A stretch of 64,000 nucleotides of DNA from Parvularcula marina (GCF_003399445.1 NZ_QUQO01000001.1:1113001-1177000), one strand, 5' to 3'; numbered from the stretch's first letter, positions 1 to 8,458 are shown. The notes: a model not told the origin generated them from the sequence alone. Numbers and translations are program-made.

Positions 1-279
1 GCCTTGCGCATCTTTCAGCAGACCAACGATGGATTCAGCACCGCTCCGTGCAACGCCAAGCGTGGACGCAGCAAGAGAAAGCGATTCCTGGACCTTACCG
101 AAAGCAGAAACGTCGGCGCCAATCGTCGTCGAAATCGAGTAGATAGCGGCGTTCTGACGAGCGTTCTGAACTTTCTTACCGGTCGAGATCTGGTCGTTGA
201 TGGTGTTCAGGTTGGTGTTGATGCCCCGGAGGGTTTCAAGTGCAACCTGTGCGGACGAGTTAAAGTTAATGCTGGACAT
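1..279 (-). CDS. Flagellin, N-terminal 93 residues (runs off the left edge)
   Basis: Structural subunit of the flagellar filament. The reverse strand begins MSSINFNSSAQVALETLRGI and continues with the classic D0/D1 helix pattern (LNTINDQISTGKKVQNARQNAA), including the conserved LSTG-like turn and N/A-rich repeats. The reading frame is open to base 1, so the central and C-terminal parts lie outside the window. The start at 279 is set by a good ribosome site (GGAGAA, 4-5 nt upstream). The next genes on the same strand are FlgN-like and FlgJ-like, as expected in an alphaproteobacterial flagellar locus. Flagellin identity is clear; which paralogue it is cannot be told from the N-terminus. Confidence 0.93.
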   Translation of the reverse strand, partial: MSSINFNSSAQVALETLRGINTNLNTINDQISTGKKVQNARQNAAIYSISTTIGADVSAFGKVQESLSLAASTLGVARSGAESIVGLLKDAQG

Positions 280-327
280 GTTTTCTCCAATTCAGTTTCC
301 AAAATCAGAGTCGTCATCCTGACGAAA

Positions 328-343
328 TCGGGGAGCGCCCCGA
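328..343. promoter_or_regulatory. Short perfect hairpin in the flagellin 5' leader
   Basis: TCGGGG and CCCCGA form a perfect 6-bp stem with a 4-nt loop, about 50 nt upstream of the flagellin start. In several alphaproteobacteria the flagellin leader is a site of post-transcriptional control (FlbT/FlaF). A regulatory role here is inference only; it could equally be a chance GC-rich hairpin. Confidence 0.25.
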
Positions 344-407
344 CGCAACTTCATCCGCGTTGCCTCGACACCTGTAATAGCTGTGAACTTCTAACAGGGA
401 CTTAACG

Positions 408-731
408 TCAGACCCGGCGATTGGGATTCTCGTTTTCGACGCCCATCATGCTGCCGTCGCGGGCGTAACCGACCGTCCCTTGCCCCTGGCCCATGTTGGC
501 AAAGCGGGTTTTCAGTCCCCGGATCGCGGTCAGTGCGGCAGACATCAGCCGTTCATTACGGCCGGCCTGCGCCCGGATATGCTCAAGTGTTGCGAGATCA
601 TCCACCTGTTCCATGGCGGAAAGCAGCTCGTCCTTACGCCGCTGGATTTCGACCAGCGCGTCAAAACGTCGTTCGAGCAGGACAGTTTCCTCGTCCTGTA
701 AAGCCTGAAGCAATTGCTGCGCGGGACTCAT
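408..731 (-). CDS. FlgN-like flagellar export chaperone
   Basis: 107-aa, highly helical, charged protein (AQQLLQALQDEETVLLERRF, then a DALVEIQRRKDELLSAM-like helix). Size, helix pattern and position beside flagellin and hook genes fit the FlgN family, which escorts FlgK/FlgL to the export gate. Its start overlaps the stop of the upstream rod-protein gene (ATGA), so the two are cotranscribed. FlgN proteins are poorly conserved, so the call rests on length, coiled-coil character and neighbourhood rather than on a signature motif. Confidence 0.6.
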   Translation of the reverse strand: MSPAQQLLQALQDEETVLLERRFDALVEIQRRKDELLSAMEQVDDLATLEHIRAQAGRNERLMSAALTAIRGLKTRFANMGQGQGTVGYARDGSMMGVENENPNRRV

Positions 732-1057
732 ACACGTCTCCCAAGGGTATCCTCGGCCTCAAAATCAGCCGTGGCCAAACGATTATAGAAGGACTCAGCG
801 AGGCCAAATCCGCCCTGTTCGGTAATCTTTTCAGCCAGATGATCGAGCAGAAAGGTTGAGAAGGCGTCAGCAGTCTGCCCTTCTGCCCCAAAAGCTTCAG
901 CGAGCCCTGCATATTGCAGCATCTGTCGGATGAAGACGCCCTCGAATTCCTGTGCGGATGCGCGCAATTGCGCTTCCCGCGCCTCGTCGACGACGGGTTC
1001 AGATGAGGACGCGGCCTGTGTCTGGGCAGCCGCCGAACTGGGGATAGAAGGAATCAT
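728..1057 (-). CDS. flgJ: FlgJ-type rod-binding protein (no muramidase domain)
   Basis: 109-aa protein with the rod-binding signature AQEFEGVFIRQMLQYA near residues 36-51, followed by a helix matching the N-terminal half of FlgJ. The C-terminal peptidoglycan hydrolase domain of enterobacterial FlgJ is absent, which is normal in alphaproteobacteria. It probably caps or chaperones rod assembly in the periplasm. It overlaps the downstream FlgN-like gene by 4 bases and is divergent from fliK. Confidence 0.75.
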   Translation of the reverse strand: MIPSIPSSAAAQTQAASSSEPVVDEAREAQLRASAQEFEGVFIRQMLQYAGLAEAFGAEGQTADAFSTFLLDHLAEKITEQGGFGLAESFYNRLATADFEAEDTLGRRV

Positions 1058-1081
1058 TAACTTCTTCTTCGGCCCGATCCG

Positions 1082-1096
1082 TAAATCATTAGTAAA
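1082..1096. promoter_or_regulatory. Weak CtrA-like box between flgJ and fliK
   Basis: TAAA-N7-TAAA in the 89-bp divergent gap. The CtrA consensus is TTAA-N7-TTAA, so each half carries one mismatch. The position between two divergent early flagellar units is where such a box would be expected, but the match is weak. Confidence 0.2.
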
Positions 1097-1146
1097 CCAA
1101 CTCGGTCCATTGTGGTGATTCGGATATATAGAGACGGCTTCATCCT

Positions 1147-2436
1147 ATGATCGCTGACACGCTTCTGGCCCTGACGTCATCTACCGCTAAAGCGGCTCCC
1201 ACAGGCTTTTCAGGCAAGCCCTCCGGTGACGGAGAGACATTCGCTGGCCTCATCGATATCGACAGCGCCGATGTGAAGGAAAAAGCCGCCCTTCTGGGCA
1301 TCGGCCTGAAACCCGTCCTGTCCAAGGAGCTGACGGAAAGACTGACCGCAACGCCGACGCTGACCGACCCCAAGCTTGCTGTTGAAAAGGTTGCGGGCAG
1401 TACGGATGCGGCAGATGTGGCGCCTGACGCCGCCCTCCTCCTGACGACAGGCGAAGACACAGCTCTTCTGAATACGAACGATCTGCCGTCAGATAAATTC
1501 TTTGCGCCGCTCGATCGGGCCGCTGCAACACGCCTTGGCGCGTTGACTGGCCTTGCCGGCAAAGGCGCCAGCACGCCGCTTCAGGTCGCAACGGCCACGC
1601 CGCCGCCAGTTACTCTCGCTCAAGCCAATGCCGCCCTCAAAGAACAGTCAACGCCTCTGCCCGTCCTGTCGGCCCCCAAGGCTGACATTCCCGAAGGCGC
1701 GATTGTTCTGACGGCGGAGACAGGTCTGAAACCGCAATCCGATACAGCGGATAGTAAAAAGCTCCTCGCCGACCTTCTGACCGCCACTCCCAAGGCGGAA
1801 GCCGCCGCGAAGACGGAGCTGCCGACAGCCGTCAAAGCCGTCACCTCAGGCTGGCACAGCCTCGTCAGCCGCTTTGGTGAAGCGGGCGCTGGCGCACGCG
1901 GATTATTCTCTCTCGCGACACAAGGGCTGACGGGCACAGATGTCACCACTCCTCTGATCGGGGATGCACGGTCTCCTTTGGGAAATAACGCCCTCACCTT
2001 TGTCAGCCGTGTTCAGGCGAGCCCGGCCAATCCTGCCCGGCCCGAAGCTTTCCAGCAGGTCGCTGACGCCATCCGCTTACAGACGAGCGACAACCGCGTG
2101 ATGTTGCGCCTTGATCCGCCTGATCTCGGCCGCGTCGGGATCGAGCTGTCCTTTGACAATCACCGTCTCGTCACGGCTGTTCTGACCGCTGACAACACGG
2201 ACACAGCCGCGCTTCTCCGTCGCTCGCTCGACAGTCTTCAGCGCGAACTTTCCGCCGCCGGATTTGACGGCGTGAATATCGATTTTGCTGACGCCCAGAC
2301 ATCGGCGGAACAGGACGAGCTTGCCATCTGGGATCAAGACCTTGTCCTCGCGGAAACCATGCCCATTGAATATGGGTTCGAACCGGCCGAACGAAGAAAT
2401 ATCATTTCCGATACTCACATTGATGCGAGATTTTAG
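1147..2436 (+). CDS. fliK: Flagellar hook-length control protein FliK
   Basis: 429 aa. A low-complexity Ala/Thr/Pro-rich N-terminal ruler region (about 1-290) precedes the conserved Flg_hook C-terminal domain, which contains LRLDPPDLGRVGIELSFDN and later LRRSLDSLQRELSAAGFDGV. FliK measures the hook and switches export specificity from rod/hook to filament substrates. It is followed 11 bases later by flgD, a typical pair. The start at 1147 gives a short N-terminus; no strong ribosome site is visible. Confidence 0.88.
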   Translation: MIADTLLALTSSTAKAAPTGFSGKPSGDGETFAGLIDIDSADVKEKAALLGIGLKPVLSKELTERLTATPTLTDPKLAVEKVAGSTDAADVAPDAALLLTTGEDTALLNTNDLPSDKFFAPLDRAAATRLGALTGLAGKGASTPLQVATATPPPVTLAQANAALKEQSTPLPVLSAPKADIPEGAIVLTAETGLKPQSDTADSKKLLADLLTATPKAEAAAKTELPTAVKAVTSGWHSLVSRFGEAGAGARGLFSLATQGLTGTDVTTPLIGDARSPLGNNALTFVSRVQASPANPARPEAFQQVADAIRLQTSDNRVMLRLDPPDLGRVGIELSFDNHRLVTAVLTADNTDTAALLRRSLDSLQRELSAAGFDGVNIDFADAQTSAEQDELAIWDQDLVLAETMPIEYGFEPAERRNIISDTHIDARF

Positions 2437-2447
2437 GGACAGTCATC

Positions 2448-3062
2448 ATGCAGACAACTGATGCCACCGCCGCCGCAGCAGCCGGAACACCGGCGACCAG
2501 CAGCACCGCAGCCTCTGCCGCTCTGTCCTCTGACTTTGACAGCTTCATTCGCCTCCTGACGACGCAGGTGACGAACCAGGATCCGCTGGAGCCGCTCGAC
2601 TCCACCCAATTCGTTGAGCAGCTCGCGACATTCTCCGCCCTCGAACAACAGATCGCAACCAACGCGCATCTTGAATCGATCGCTTCGCTCCTTCAGGCCC
2701 AGCTTGGTCAGGGCGGTGAGCTTCTTGGCAAGACGATCCTTGCCCCATCGATTACAGCTGAAGGCCCGTTTGACAATCTCACGATTGCCGCGCCCGGCGT
2801 TGAGGAAGGCGCTCTTGTCGTGCGCAACAGTGCTGGCGATGAAGTCTATCGCGGGCCAGTCGGGAATGAATGGACTTGGAATGGCCGGAATGCCGATGGC
2901 GATGCCGTCGGCCTCGACTTCTACACCTTCGAGATCGAAACACCTTCAGGCAGCGTGACCGCTGGCGCAATTGGCGAAGTTGACCGGATCGTCACCACGA
3001 ATGAAGGACAGGTCGTTGGTCTTGGGGACGGTGTCCTCGCTTCCAACTACACAGTCCTCTAA
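2448..3062 (+). CDS. flgD: Flagellar hook cap / hook assembly protein FlgD
   Basis: 204 aa. The N-terminal signature is present: DSFIRLLTTQVTNQDPLEPL at about residues 31-50, then STQFVEQLATFSALEQQIAT. A FlgD Ig-like/tudor domain follows, ending with the usual ITTNEGQVVGLGDGV-type tail. FlgD caps the growing hook and is shed when the hook is complete. It is cotranscribed with fliK and converges on the FliL-like gene. Confidence 0.95.
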   Translation: MQTTDATAAAAAGTPATSSTAASAALSSDFDSFIRLLTTQVTNQDPLEPLDSTQFVEQLATFSALEQQIATNAHLESIASLLQAQLGQGGELLGKTILAPSITAEGPFDNLTIAAPGVEEGALVVRNSAGDEVYRGPVGNEWTWNGRNADGDAVGLDFYTFEIETPSGSVTAGAIGEVDRIVTTNEGQVVGLGDGVLASNYTVL

Positions 3063-3074
3063 AGGAAAGTCCGG

Positions 3075-3614
3075 TTACTGATCCTGCCGCGCAAAGTCGA
3101 CGAGCAGGATCGACCTGACGCTCTGGTCAATGCTGACCTTGGCAGTCGCCAACAGACGCTGCTGGATCTCGCTATAGACATCAGGGTTGGTGATATCCTG
3201 ATTGAACAGCCCCTCATGGGACATGGCGAGAAGCGATTTCATGAACGCATCGCGGATATTCGGCTCCCGCTGCTGCGCGGAGTCGATATTCACCTCATCC
3301 ATCTCAACGCTGACATTGAGAAGAACGAGCGCCTGCACTCGGTCCGTGCCGACAACAGGCACGATGAAGTTCCGGCGGAAGTTGAAATAGCCGACACCGT
3401 CTGTATCCGCTTCGCCATGGACTTGCTTGACGCTGCCATGGCCGCCACCGCCGTGTCCGCCCCCATGGTCACCACCGCCCCCATGGCCGCCGCCGCCTTC
3501 TCCATGCTCTGCAGCCGGCACAGCGGCCGGACCGCCCTTTAGGGTCATGGCCGCAAAGCCTGCGCCGCCAACGGCAACAAGGGTAATGACGATAGGAAGG
3601 ATCTTGTTCAGCAT
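3075..3614 (-). CDS. FliL-family basal-body protein with a His/Gly-rich linker
   Basis: 179 aa. One N-terminal membrane helix (about 5-24) is followed by a Gly/His tract (residues 37-60, HGGGGHGGGG-type repeats with six histidines between 37 and 66). A FliL-like periplasmic domain follows (RVQALVLLNVSVEMDE, then REPNIRDAFMKSLL). It is the last gene of the motA-flgFGAH unit and overlaps the flgH stop by one base. A second, more standard FliL is encoded at 8455-8949. FliL proteins sit around the stator; the His-rich linker could bind metal, which is inference. Confidence 0.75.
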   Translation of the reverse strand: MLNKILPIVITLVAVGGAGFAAMTLKGGPAAVPAAEHGEGGGGHGGGGDHGGGHGGGGHGSVKQVHGEADTDGVGYFNFRRNFIVPVVGTDRVQALVLLNVSVEMDEVNIDSAQQREPNIRDAFMKSLLAMSHEGLFNQDITNPDVYSEIQQRLLATAKVSIDQSVRSILLVDFARQDQ

Positions 3615-4309
3615 CAGAATGGTACCAGAATATCGAGAAGCTGGCTGCCCCAGCGGGGTTTTGTCGTCGCCGTTACCTGGCCCCGGCCGGTATAGACGAT
3701 GTCCGCTGCTGCAATCTTCTCGTGGGTGATCGTGTTGTCCCGGGTTATGTCTTCAGGACGGACGATACCATGAAGTCGTAAATCCCTTATTTCATGGTTC
3801 ACCCTGATGCGCTGGGTGCCAAGAATAACGAGATGTCCGTTCGGGCGCTGCTCAATCACCTCTGCGGCAAGCTGCAATGTGATGCGTTCCTGCCGCCGCA
3901 CAGAGCCATCGCCGGAGAGATCGGCTGAACGTGAAAGATCAACGCCGGGCGTTAAGCTTGAGCCGCCCGGCAGTGTGTTCGCTGCCCATTCAGGCACCCC
4001 GAACAGCGCATTGGCGTTGAAATTCTCATTACTCGTCCGTGTCCGCTCGAGCGAGTTCTGCATCTCGGCGATTTCATCCACAGAGACGATGACGGTCAGG
4101 ATATCCCCGACATTCCGCGCCCGGCGATTGCCGAACAGAGATTGCGGCTCCTGGTTCCAGAGTGACGCCGTTTGCGGACGCGCCATTTCAACAGGGGTGA
4201 ACTGAGCGTTCGGCTGGATCGGCTCCTGAACCGGGATCTCCTGAATCGTATTCGAGGCACAGGCCGAAAGTACGGCGCCGATAGATGCGATGAGCAGAAG
4301 ACGGATCAT
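3614..4309 (-). CDS. flgH: Flagellar L-ring lipoprotein FlgH
   Basis: 231-aa outer-membrane ring protein. It has a lipoprotein signal peptide with lipobox LSAC (Cys17), then family signatures ASLWNQEPQSLFGNRRARNVGDILTV and, near the C-terminus, GEVRPEDI-type and GRGQVTATTKPRWGSQLLDIL sequences. It forms the bushing in the outer membrane together with the P-ring (FlgI). It overlaps the flgA stop by 4 bases (ATGA), so the genes are translationally coupled. Confidence 0.96.
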   Translation of the reverse strand: MIRLLLIASIGAVLSACASNTIQEIPVQEPIQPNAQFTPVEMARPQTASLWNQEPQSLFGNRRARNVGDILTVIVSVDEIAEMQNSLERTRTSNENFNANALFGVPEWAANTLPGGSSLTPGVDLSRSADLSGDGSVRRQERITLQLAAEVIEQRPNGHLVILGTQRIRVNHEIRDLRLHGIVRPEDITRDNTITHEKIAAADIVYTGRGQVTATTKPRWGSQLLDILVPF

Positions 4310-4683
4310 AAGGTCACCTGCACTGTTCCTGGACCAGTGATGATGGCCGTCACGGTACGGCGGCTCTCCAGATTCATCACAAGGATCTCATCCCCTGCCG
4401 CGCCAGTCCCCAGCGCGCGCCCTTTGGTCTCGATCGTCAGGGGACCTTTTTTTGCGATGATGCGAACGATCCCGTTGCGATCAACGAGATCTGCTTCCTT
4501 CGTGTCAGCATAAGAAAGGACACGGCCCTCAAAGACCGTCCTTGTCATCTGCCGACCGATAAAAGGATCCGTGTCCGAAGCTGCACCGGAAACATGTATG
4601 GGCTCAATAACGGTCCCCGCCGGCAATCTGGTCTGGGCGGTGACATCACCTGTAAGAAACAGAGCGGCGAGAAGCGAAATCAT
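4306..4683 (-). CDS. flgA: P-ring chaperone FlgA, short form
   Basis: 125 aa with an N-terminal signal peptide and the C-terminal FlgA/SAF-type region (LPAGTVIEPIHV, then ITKKGPLTIETKGRALGTGAAGDEILVMNLESRRTVTAIITGPGTV-like content). Enterobacterial FlgA is about 219 aa; this copy keeps essentially only the SAF module. FlgA helps FlgI polymerise in the periplasm. It sits between flgG and flgH with 4-base overlaps on both sides. Assignment rests on the C-terminal motif and the flgFGAH order. Confidence 0.82.
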   Translation of the reverse strand: MISLLAALFLTGDVTAQTRLPAGTVIEPIHVSGAASDTDPFIGRQMTRTVFEGRVLSYADTKEADLVDRNGIVRIIAKKGPLTIETKGRALGTGAAGDEILVMNLESRRTVTAIITGPGTVQVTL

Positions 4684-5465
4684 CTTATCCTCGTTGCAGC
4701 AGAGTACATTTCATCCGCAGCCGATAGAACTTTCGAATTAAGCTCATAGCCGCGCTGCGCTTCGATCAGGTCAGCGATCTCGGCGACGACATCGACGCCA
4801 GAATCTTCAAGATAGCCCTGATTGAGAAGGCCAAGGCCATCCTGTCCGGGCTGGCCCTGTTGCGGGTTCCCCGAGGCGGTCGTTTCACGGAACAGGTTGT
4901 CCCCCAGCGCCTCAAGGCCTTTGGGATTCACAAAAGAAGTGAGCGTCAGATTGCCTATCGACTGACCACCGACAACATCATCGAAATAGGCAAAGACTTC
5001 GCCATCCGCGCTGATTGAAACCGAGCGGGCGTCTGCCGGCACCGTGATACCATCCGCCAGCGGAAATCCGAGCGGGGTCACCATCTGGCCATTGGGATCA
5101 ACTTCAAACTTGCCGTCACGCGTAAAGGCTGGCTCACCATTGGGCAGCGTAACCTCGAAAAAGCCGTTCCCTTCGATGGCGACATCAAGGTCATTCCCGG
5201 TCGGAATGATCGTCCCCTGCCCGAACTGCATCGTGATCGCTGAGGTTTTCACGCCGAGACCAAGCTGAACACCCGTCGGCACGATCGTGCCGGTCGTTGA
5301 GGAGATCGCGCCCGGATTGACGTCCTGACGGTAGAGGAGATCGGCAAAGACAGCCTGGCGCGGCGCATAGGCCGTGGTCGACATGTTCGCGATGTTGTTC
5401 GCGATCACATCAACCCGCGTCTGCTGAGCGGCCATACCGGTTGCGGCTGTTCTGAGTGCGTCCAT
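4680..5465 (-). CDS. flgG: Flagellar distal rod protein FlgG
   Basis: 261 aa, the standard FlgG length. The N-terminal rod motif is MDALRTAATGMAAQQTRVDV followed by IANNIANMSTT. The internal block EGNGFFEVTLPNGEPAFTRDG and the C-terminal block GYLEDSGVDVVAEIADLIEAQRGYELNSK are characteristic. FlgG forms the distal rod. It lies 6 bases after flgF and overlaps flgA. Confidence 0.97.
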   Translation of the reverse strand: MDALRTAATGMAAQQTRVDVIANNIANMSTTAYAPRQAVFADLLYRQDVNPGAISSTTGTIVPTGVQLGLGVKTSAITMQFGQGTIIPTGNDLDVAIEGNGFFEVTLPNGEPAFTRDGKFEVDPNGQMVTPLGFPLADGITVPADARSVSISADGEVFAYFDDVVGGQSIGNLTLTSFVNPKGLEALGDNLFRETTASGNPQQGQPGQDGLGLLNQGYLEDSGVDVVAEIADLIEAQRGYELNSKVLSAADEMYSAATRIR

Positions 5466-5471
5466 TCCCTA

Positions 5472-6188
5472 CTACCCCTGCTGCCTGATCGCATTGATCA
5501 GTTTTTCCAGACGCTCGTTCTCCTGCTGAACGGCGTTCTGTCCGGCCTCAAACTGCCTTTGCGCCTCGATGAGGCGAGCAAATTCCAGAACCGGATTGAC
5601 GTTAGACTGTTCGATTGATCCTTGCACGATAGTCGGCTCTTCAATCGCCGTCGTCCCTTCGTCGCTGATCCACAGGTTAAAGCCTGCGCGGCGCATTTCG
5701 CCGTTCGGCGTAAAGGCGCCGACCTGCCCGAAGATCTCGCCATTCACCGACAGCGTGCCGTCTGACGCAATGGCGATATTGGTCGCATCAAGCGGCAGAG
5801 CAATCTCACCGCCGCCATTATCCGTCAGCGGAAAACCATTGGGATCAACTACCGTGCCTTCGGGGTTGAGCAGGAAAACACCAGCCCGTGTCAGGCGCTC
5901 GCCTTCCGGCGTCAGCACCTTGAAAAACCCCTCTCCTGACAAAGCAAGGTCAAACGTGCCGCCAGTCTTACGCAAGACACCGGGGGTGAAATCAACCGAC
6001 CGCGCCGTCAGGTGACCCATCGACAGGCTGGGATTCCCCTCGCCCGCAGCCTTCACATATTCAGAGAAAATGACGCCTTCGGACTTATAGCCAGGCGTCG
6101 AGGCATTCGCGATATTGTTGGCAATGATCTGGGCGGTCTCGAGCAAGCCCGATTGGCGCGAGAGCATTGGTATTGAGGCATCACTCAT
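5472..6188 (-). CDS. flgF: Flagellar proximal rod protein FlgF
   Basis: 238 aa, a shorter relative of FlgG with the same rod/hook architecture: an N-terminal LSRQSGLLETAQIIANNIANASTPGYK block, a central SGEGFFKVLTPEGERLTRAGVF block, and a C-terminal IEQSNVNPVLEFARLIEAQRQFE block. It is a proximal rod subunit. Its start overlaps the motA stop by 4 bases, linking stator and rod genes in one unit. Confidence 0.95.
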   Translation of the reverse strand: MSDASIPMLSRQSGLLETAQIIANNIANASTPGYKSEGVIFSEYVKAAGEGNPSLSMGHLTARSVDFTPGVLRKTGGTFDLALSGEGFFKVLTPEGERLTRAGVFLLNPEGTVVDPNGFPLTDNGGGEIALPLDATNIAIASDGTLSVNGEIFGQVGAFTPNGEMRRAGFNLWISDEGTTAIEEPTIVQGSIEQSNVNPVLEFARLIEAQRQFEAGQNAVQQENERLEKLINAIRQQG

Positions 6189-7042
6189 GCCGCACTCCTC
6201 AGCGCCTGTTCGAGATCATTAAAGCTCGGCCGCATCGCAGTCGGGACGTGCCGGCGGCCCACTTCGACGCAGATATTGGGCGCATGCTTGTGAAGACTGG
6301 AAACCAGCACCTCACGGATCAATTCATAGAAGGCATGCTCTTCTTCGCGGACGGCTTCAATCCTTGTTCCAAGCGGTCCGAAGACGGAATAGGCTAGAAA
6401 CACCCCGAGGAACGTACCGACCAGCGCGCCGCCAATCATTTTCCCCAGAATTTCCGGTGGCTTGTCGATCGACGCCATGGTCTTGATAACGCCGAGAACG
6501 GCCGCAACAATGCCGAGCGCCGGCAGCGCGTCGGCGATCGCGTTGACCGCATGCGCCCCGTGCAGGCGCTCTTCTTTCATCGCCTCAAGCTGCTTTTCAA
6601 GAAGCTCCTCGACCTGATGAACATCATCGAAGTTCATCATCATGGAGCGGATCGTATCGCAGAGAATGTCGACAGCCGCCTTGTCATTCTGAATACGCGG
6701 GAACTTGGCGAACATCGCCGAGTTCATGGGATCCTCAATGTGGGTTTCTATGTCGACCGGACTCTCTCTCAGCATCATGATCATCTCATGCATGAGACAT
6801 AAGAGATCCTGATAGTCCTGCTTCTTCCATTTCGGACCGGCAAGCGCTGCCCCGAAGTCTCCCATTGTATGCTTGATCCGGCTCATGTCGTTGCCGACGA
6901 GGAAAGCGCCGATTGCAGCGCCGCCGATCATCATCATCTCATATGGGAGGGAGTGCAGGATAATACCCAGCTTGCCGCCGGCGATAACATAACCGCCGAA
7001 CACCATGACAAGCGTAACGATCAGACCGATTACGGAAAGCAT
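6185..7042 (-). CDS. motA: Flagellar stator protein MotA
   Basis: 285 aa inner-membrane proton-channel subunit with the four-helix MotA layout. The N-terminal pair of helices (LSVIGLIVTLVMVFGGYVIAGG) is followed by a large cytoplasmic loop with charged residues, then AVNAIADALPALGIVAAVLGVIKTM and IGGALVGTFLGVFLAYSVFGPLG. It is the first gene of the motA-flgF-flgG-flgA-flgH-fliL-like unit. Its partner motB is 10.5 kb away at the head of the flgE unit, so the stator genes are split. Confidence 0.96.
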   Translation of the reverse strand: MLSVIGLIVTLVMVFGGYVIAGGKLGIILHSLPYEMMMIGGAAIGAFLVGNDMSRIKHTMGDFGAALAGPKWKKQDYQDLLCLMHEMIMMLRESPVDIETHIEDPMNSAMFAKFPRIQNDKAAVDILCDTIRSMMMNFDDVHQVEELLEKQLEAMKEERLHGAHAVNAIADALPALGIVAAVLGVIKTMASIDKPPEILGKMIGGALVGTFLGVFLAYSVFGPLGTRIEAVREEEHAFYELIREVLVSSLHKHAPNICVEVGRRHVPTAMRPSFNDLEQALRSAA

Positions 7043-7109
7043 AGAATCTTAATGCGGGGTTTGGGGTGTACAAAGGGTTAAGGAAGATGAACGCGATCCT
7101 AATTCGCGC

Positions 7110-7619
7110 TTAAAAATCCTCCGCCACGAGAGCTTCGGTGACAGCAACAGCCTCATCATCCGTCATGCTGGCCAGGATTGCAGCGCCCTGCTCACCCGGC
7201 ATGGCAGAAATGAAGCCTGCTGCGCGCTCGGCAGGCAGTGCCGCGAGGATCTTCGCAGCCTTTTCGGACGGCATCCGCGCATAAAGCAGCGCCAGCCGGG
7301 TCCGTTCGGCGGATTTCTCTTCCGCTAGTGCGGAGCGAGTGGCCTCCATCTTCTGGCGTTCTTCCTTCATTGCCATGGCGGCCATGCGCAGCTCGATCCG
7401 CTGGGCGGTCAGCTCCTGGGCTTCTTCAGACGGCGCCGACGCTTCACTCGCTTCTTCGCGGACGACGAGACCATCGGCTCTGACGATTGTGGGCATGGGC
7501 TGAGGGACAGTATCGCGGCTTGCATCCGCTGGACTGACGCTCAGCGCACCGACCACCTGCCCGCCACCGGCAAGCAGGAACAGCGCCGCCAATGTGCGCA
7601 GGATCGGGCGGTCATTCAC
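7110..7619 (-). CDS. MotE-family flagellar motility protein
   Basis: 169 aa. It has an N-terminal membrane/signal helix (about 7-27), a coiled-coil of Arg/Glu/Met (about 70-112), then an MgtE-N-like helical repeat (YARMPSEKAAKILAALPAERAAGFISAMPGEQGAAILASM). This domain order matches MotE, a periplasmic chaperone for MotC described in rhizobia and common in alphaproteobacterial flagellar loci. It is the last gene of the fliL-DUF6468-motE unit and overlaps the preceding gene by 4 bases. Confidence 0.75.
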   Translation of the reverse strand: MNDRPILRTLAALFLLAGGGQVVGALSVSPADASRDTVPQPMPTIVRADGLVVREEASEASAPSEEAQELTAQRIELRMAAMAMKEERQKMEATRSALAEEKSAERTRLALLYARMPSEKAAKILAALPAERAAGFISAMPGEQGAAILASMTDDEAVAVTEALVAEDF

Positions 7620-8458
7620 GCTTTTGCCTGTCGACCACGGTCAAGCGGTGCCTGTTTCAGGCTGGCCTGACCCTGTTTCTGGCGAAGCCGCCGGGCAAAG
7701 CTCGCCACCGCATCATCGCGCGGCGGCATGGCCGGTGCTTCGGGCGTGTAATTCGCAAGATCGTCTTGCTGCGCCGCTTTACGGACAGCCGCTTCTTTGG
7801 CGCGCTGGGCTGCAAGTGCCCGGGCCAGCGCCACTTCGCGGGCCGTCATTTCGCGGTCGCCTGAAATCTGCGGGCGCCGGACGGCAGGCCGCTGGCGCGG
7901 CGCCTCTGTCTCTCGAACAGGCGCAATGTCAGCGGCAGCTTCATAATCCTGCGCTTTAAGCTGCGGTTGCGGCTGAACTTCCGGCTGCGGACGCAGAACA
8001 GGCTGCGGCGCAGGCGGCGCGGCCGGTGCCTTGATCTCTTTAGACTTCTCTTCGATCAGTTTGGTCAGATCGCGCGCTTCGGTCAGGCCGTCCGTCAACG
8101 ACTTATAGGCAGCATCAAGCCGCTCGGTCGCTTCACCAGTCTTGGCTTTATATTCCTTCCACGTCTCACGCGCCTGGCGTTCCATCGTCTCAAGAAGGAT
8201 ATCGACTTTCTCTTCGCTGGCATCGACCTTGGAGAGCATGATGCGCAGTTCACTGACAGCCGCGAGCGCCTCACGGTTCAGCTTTGCGGCATTCGCTTCT
8301 ACCGAGCTGACCGATTTGGTGAGGTTCACCATGGCCTGCCCGACGCCCTTGCGCAGGTTCTGCAGCGCATGCAGCCGCCGGCTCAACGTCCAGCAATAGA
8401 ATGCCGAACATGTCGAGATGAACAGGAGCGCGAAGTCGAATGCCGTTGACATGATCAT
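7616..8458 (-). CDS. DUF6468-like flagellar-locus coiled-coil membrane protein
   Basis: 280 aa. One N-terminal membrane helix (about 4-24, with CSAFYCWTLSRRLHALQNLRKGVG just after it) is followed by a long coiled-coil (about 45-130) and a proline/glutamine-rich low-complexity C-terminus. The N-terminal block matches a protein (DUF6468, from memory) found between fliL and motE in alphaproteobacteria. Its function is not established; coupling to stator or basal-body assembly is inferred from the gene order only. Confidence 0.65.
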   Translation of the reverse strand: MIMSTAFDFALLFISTCSAFYCWTLSRRLHALQNLRKGVGQAMVNLTKSVSSVEANAAKLNREALAAVSELRIMLSKVDASEEKVDILLETMERQARETWKEYKAKTGEATERLDAAYKSLTDGLTEARDLTKLIEEKSKEIKAPAAPPAPQPVLRPQPEVQPQPQLKAQDYEAAADIAPVRETEAPRQRPAVRRPQISGDREMTAREVALARALAAQRAKEAAVRKAAQQDDLANYTPEAPAMPPRDDAVASFARRLRQKQGQASLKQAPLDRGRQAKA

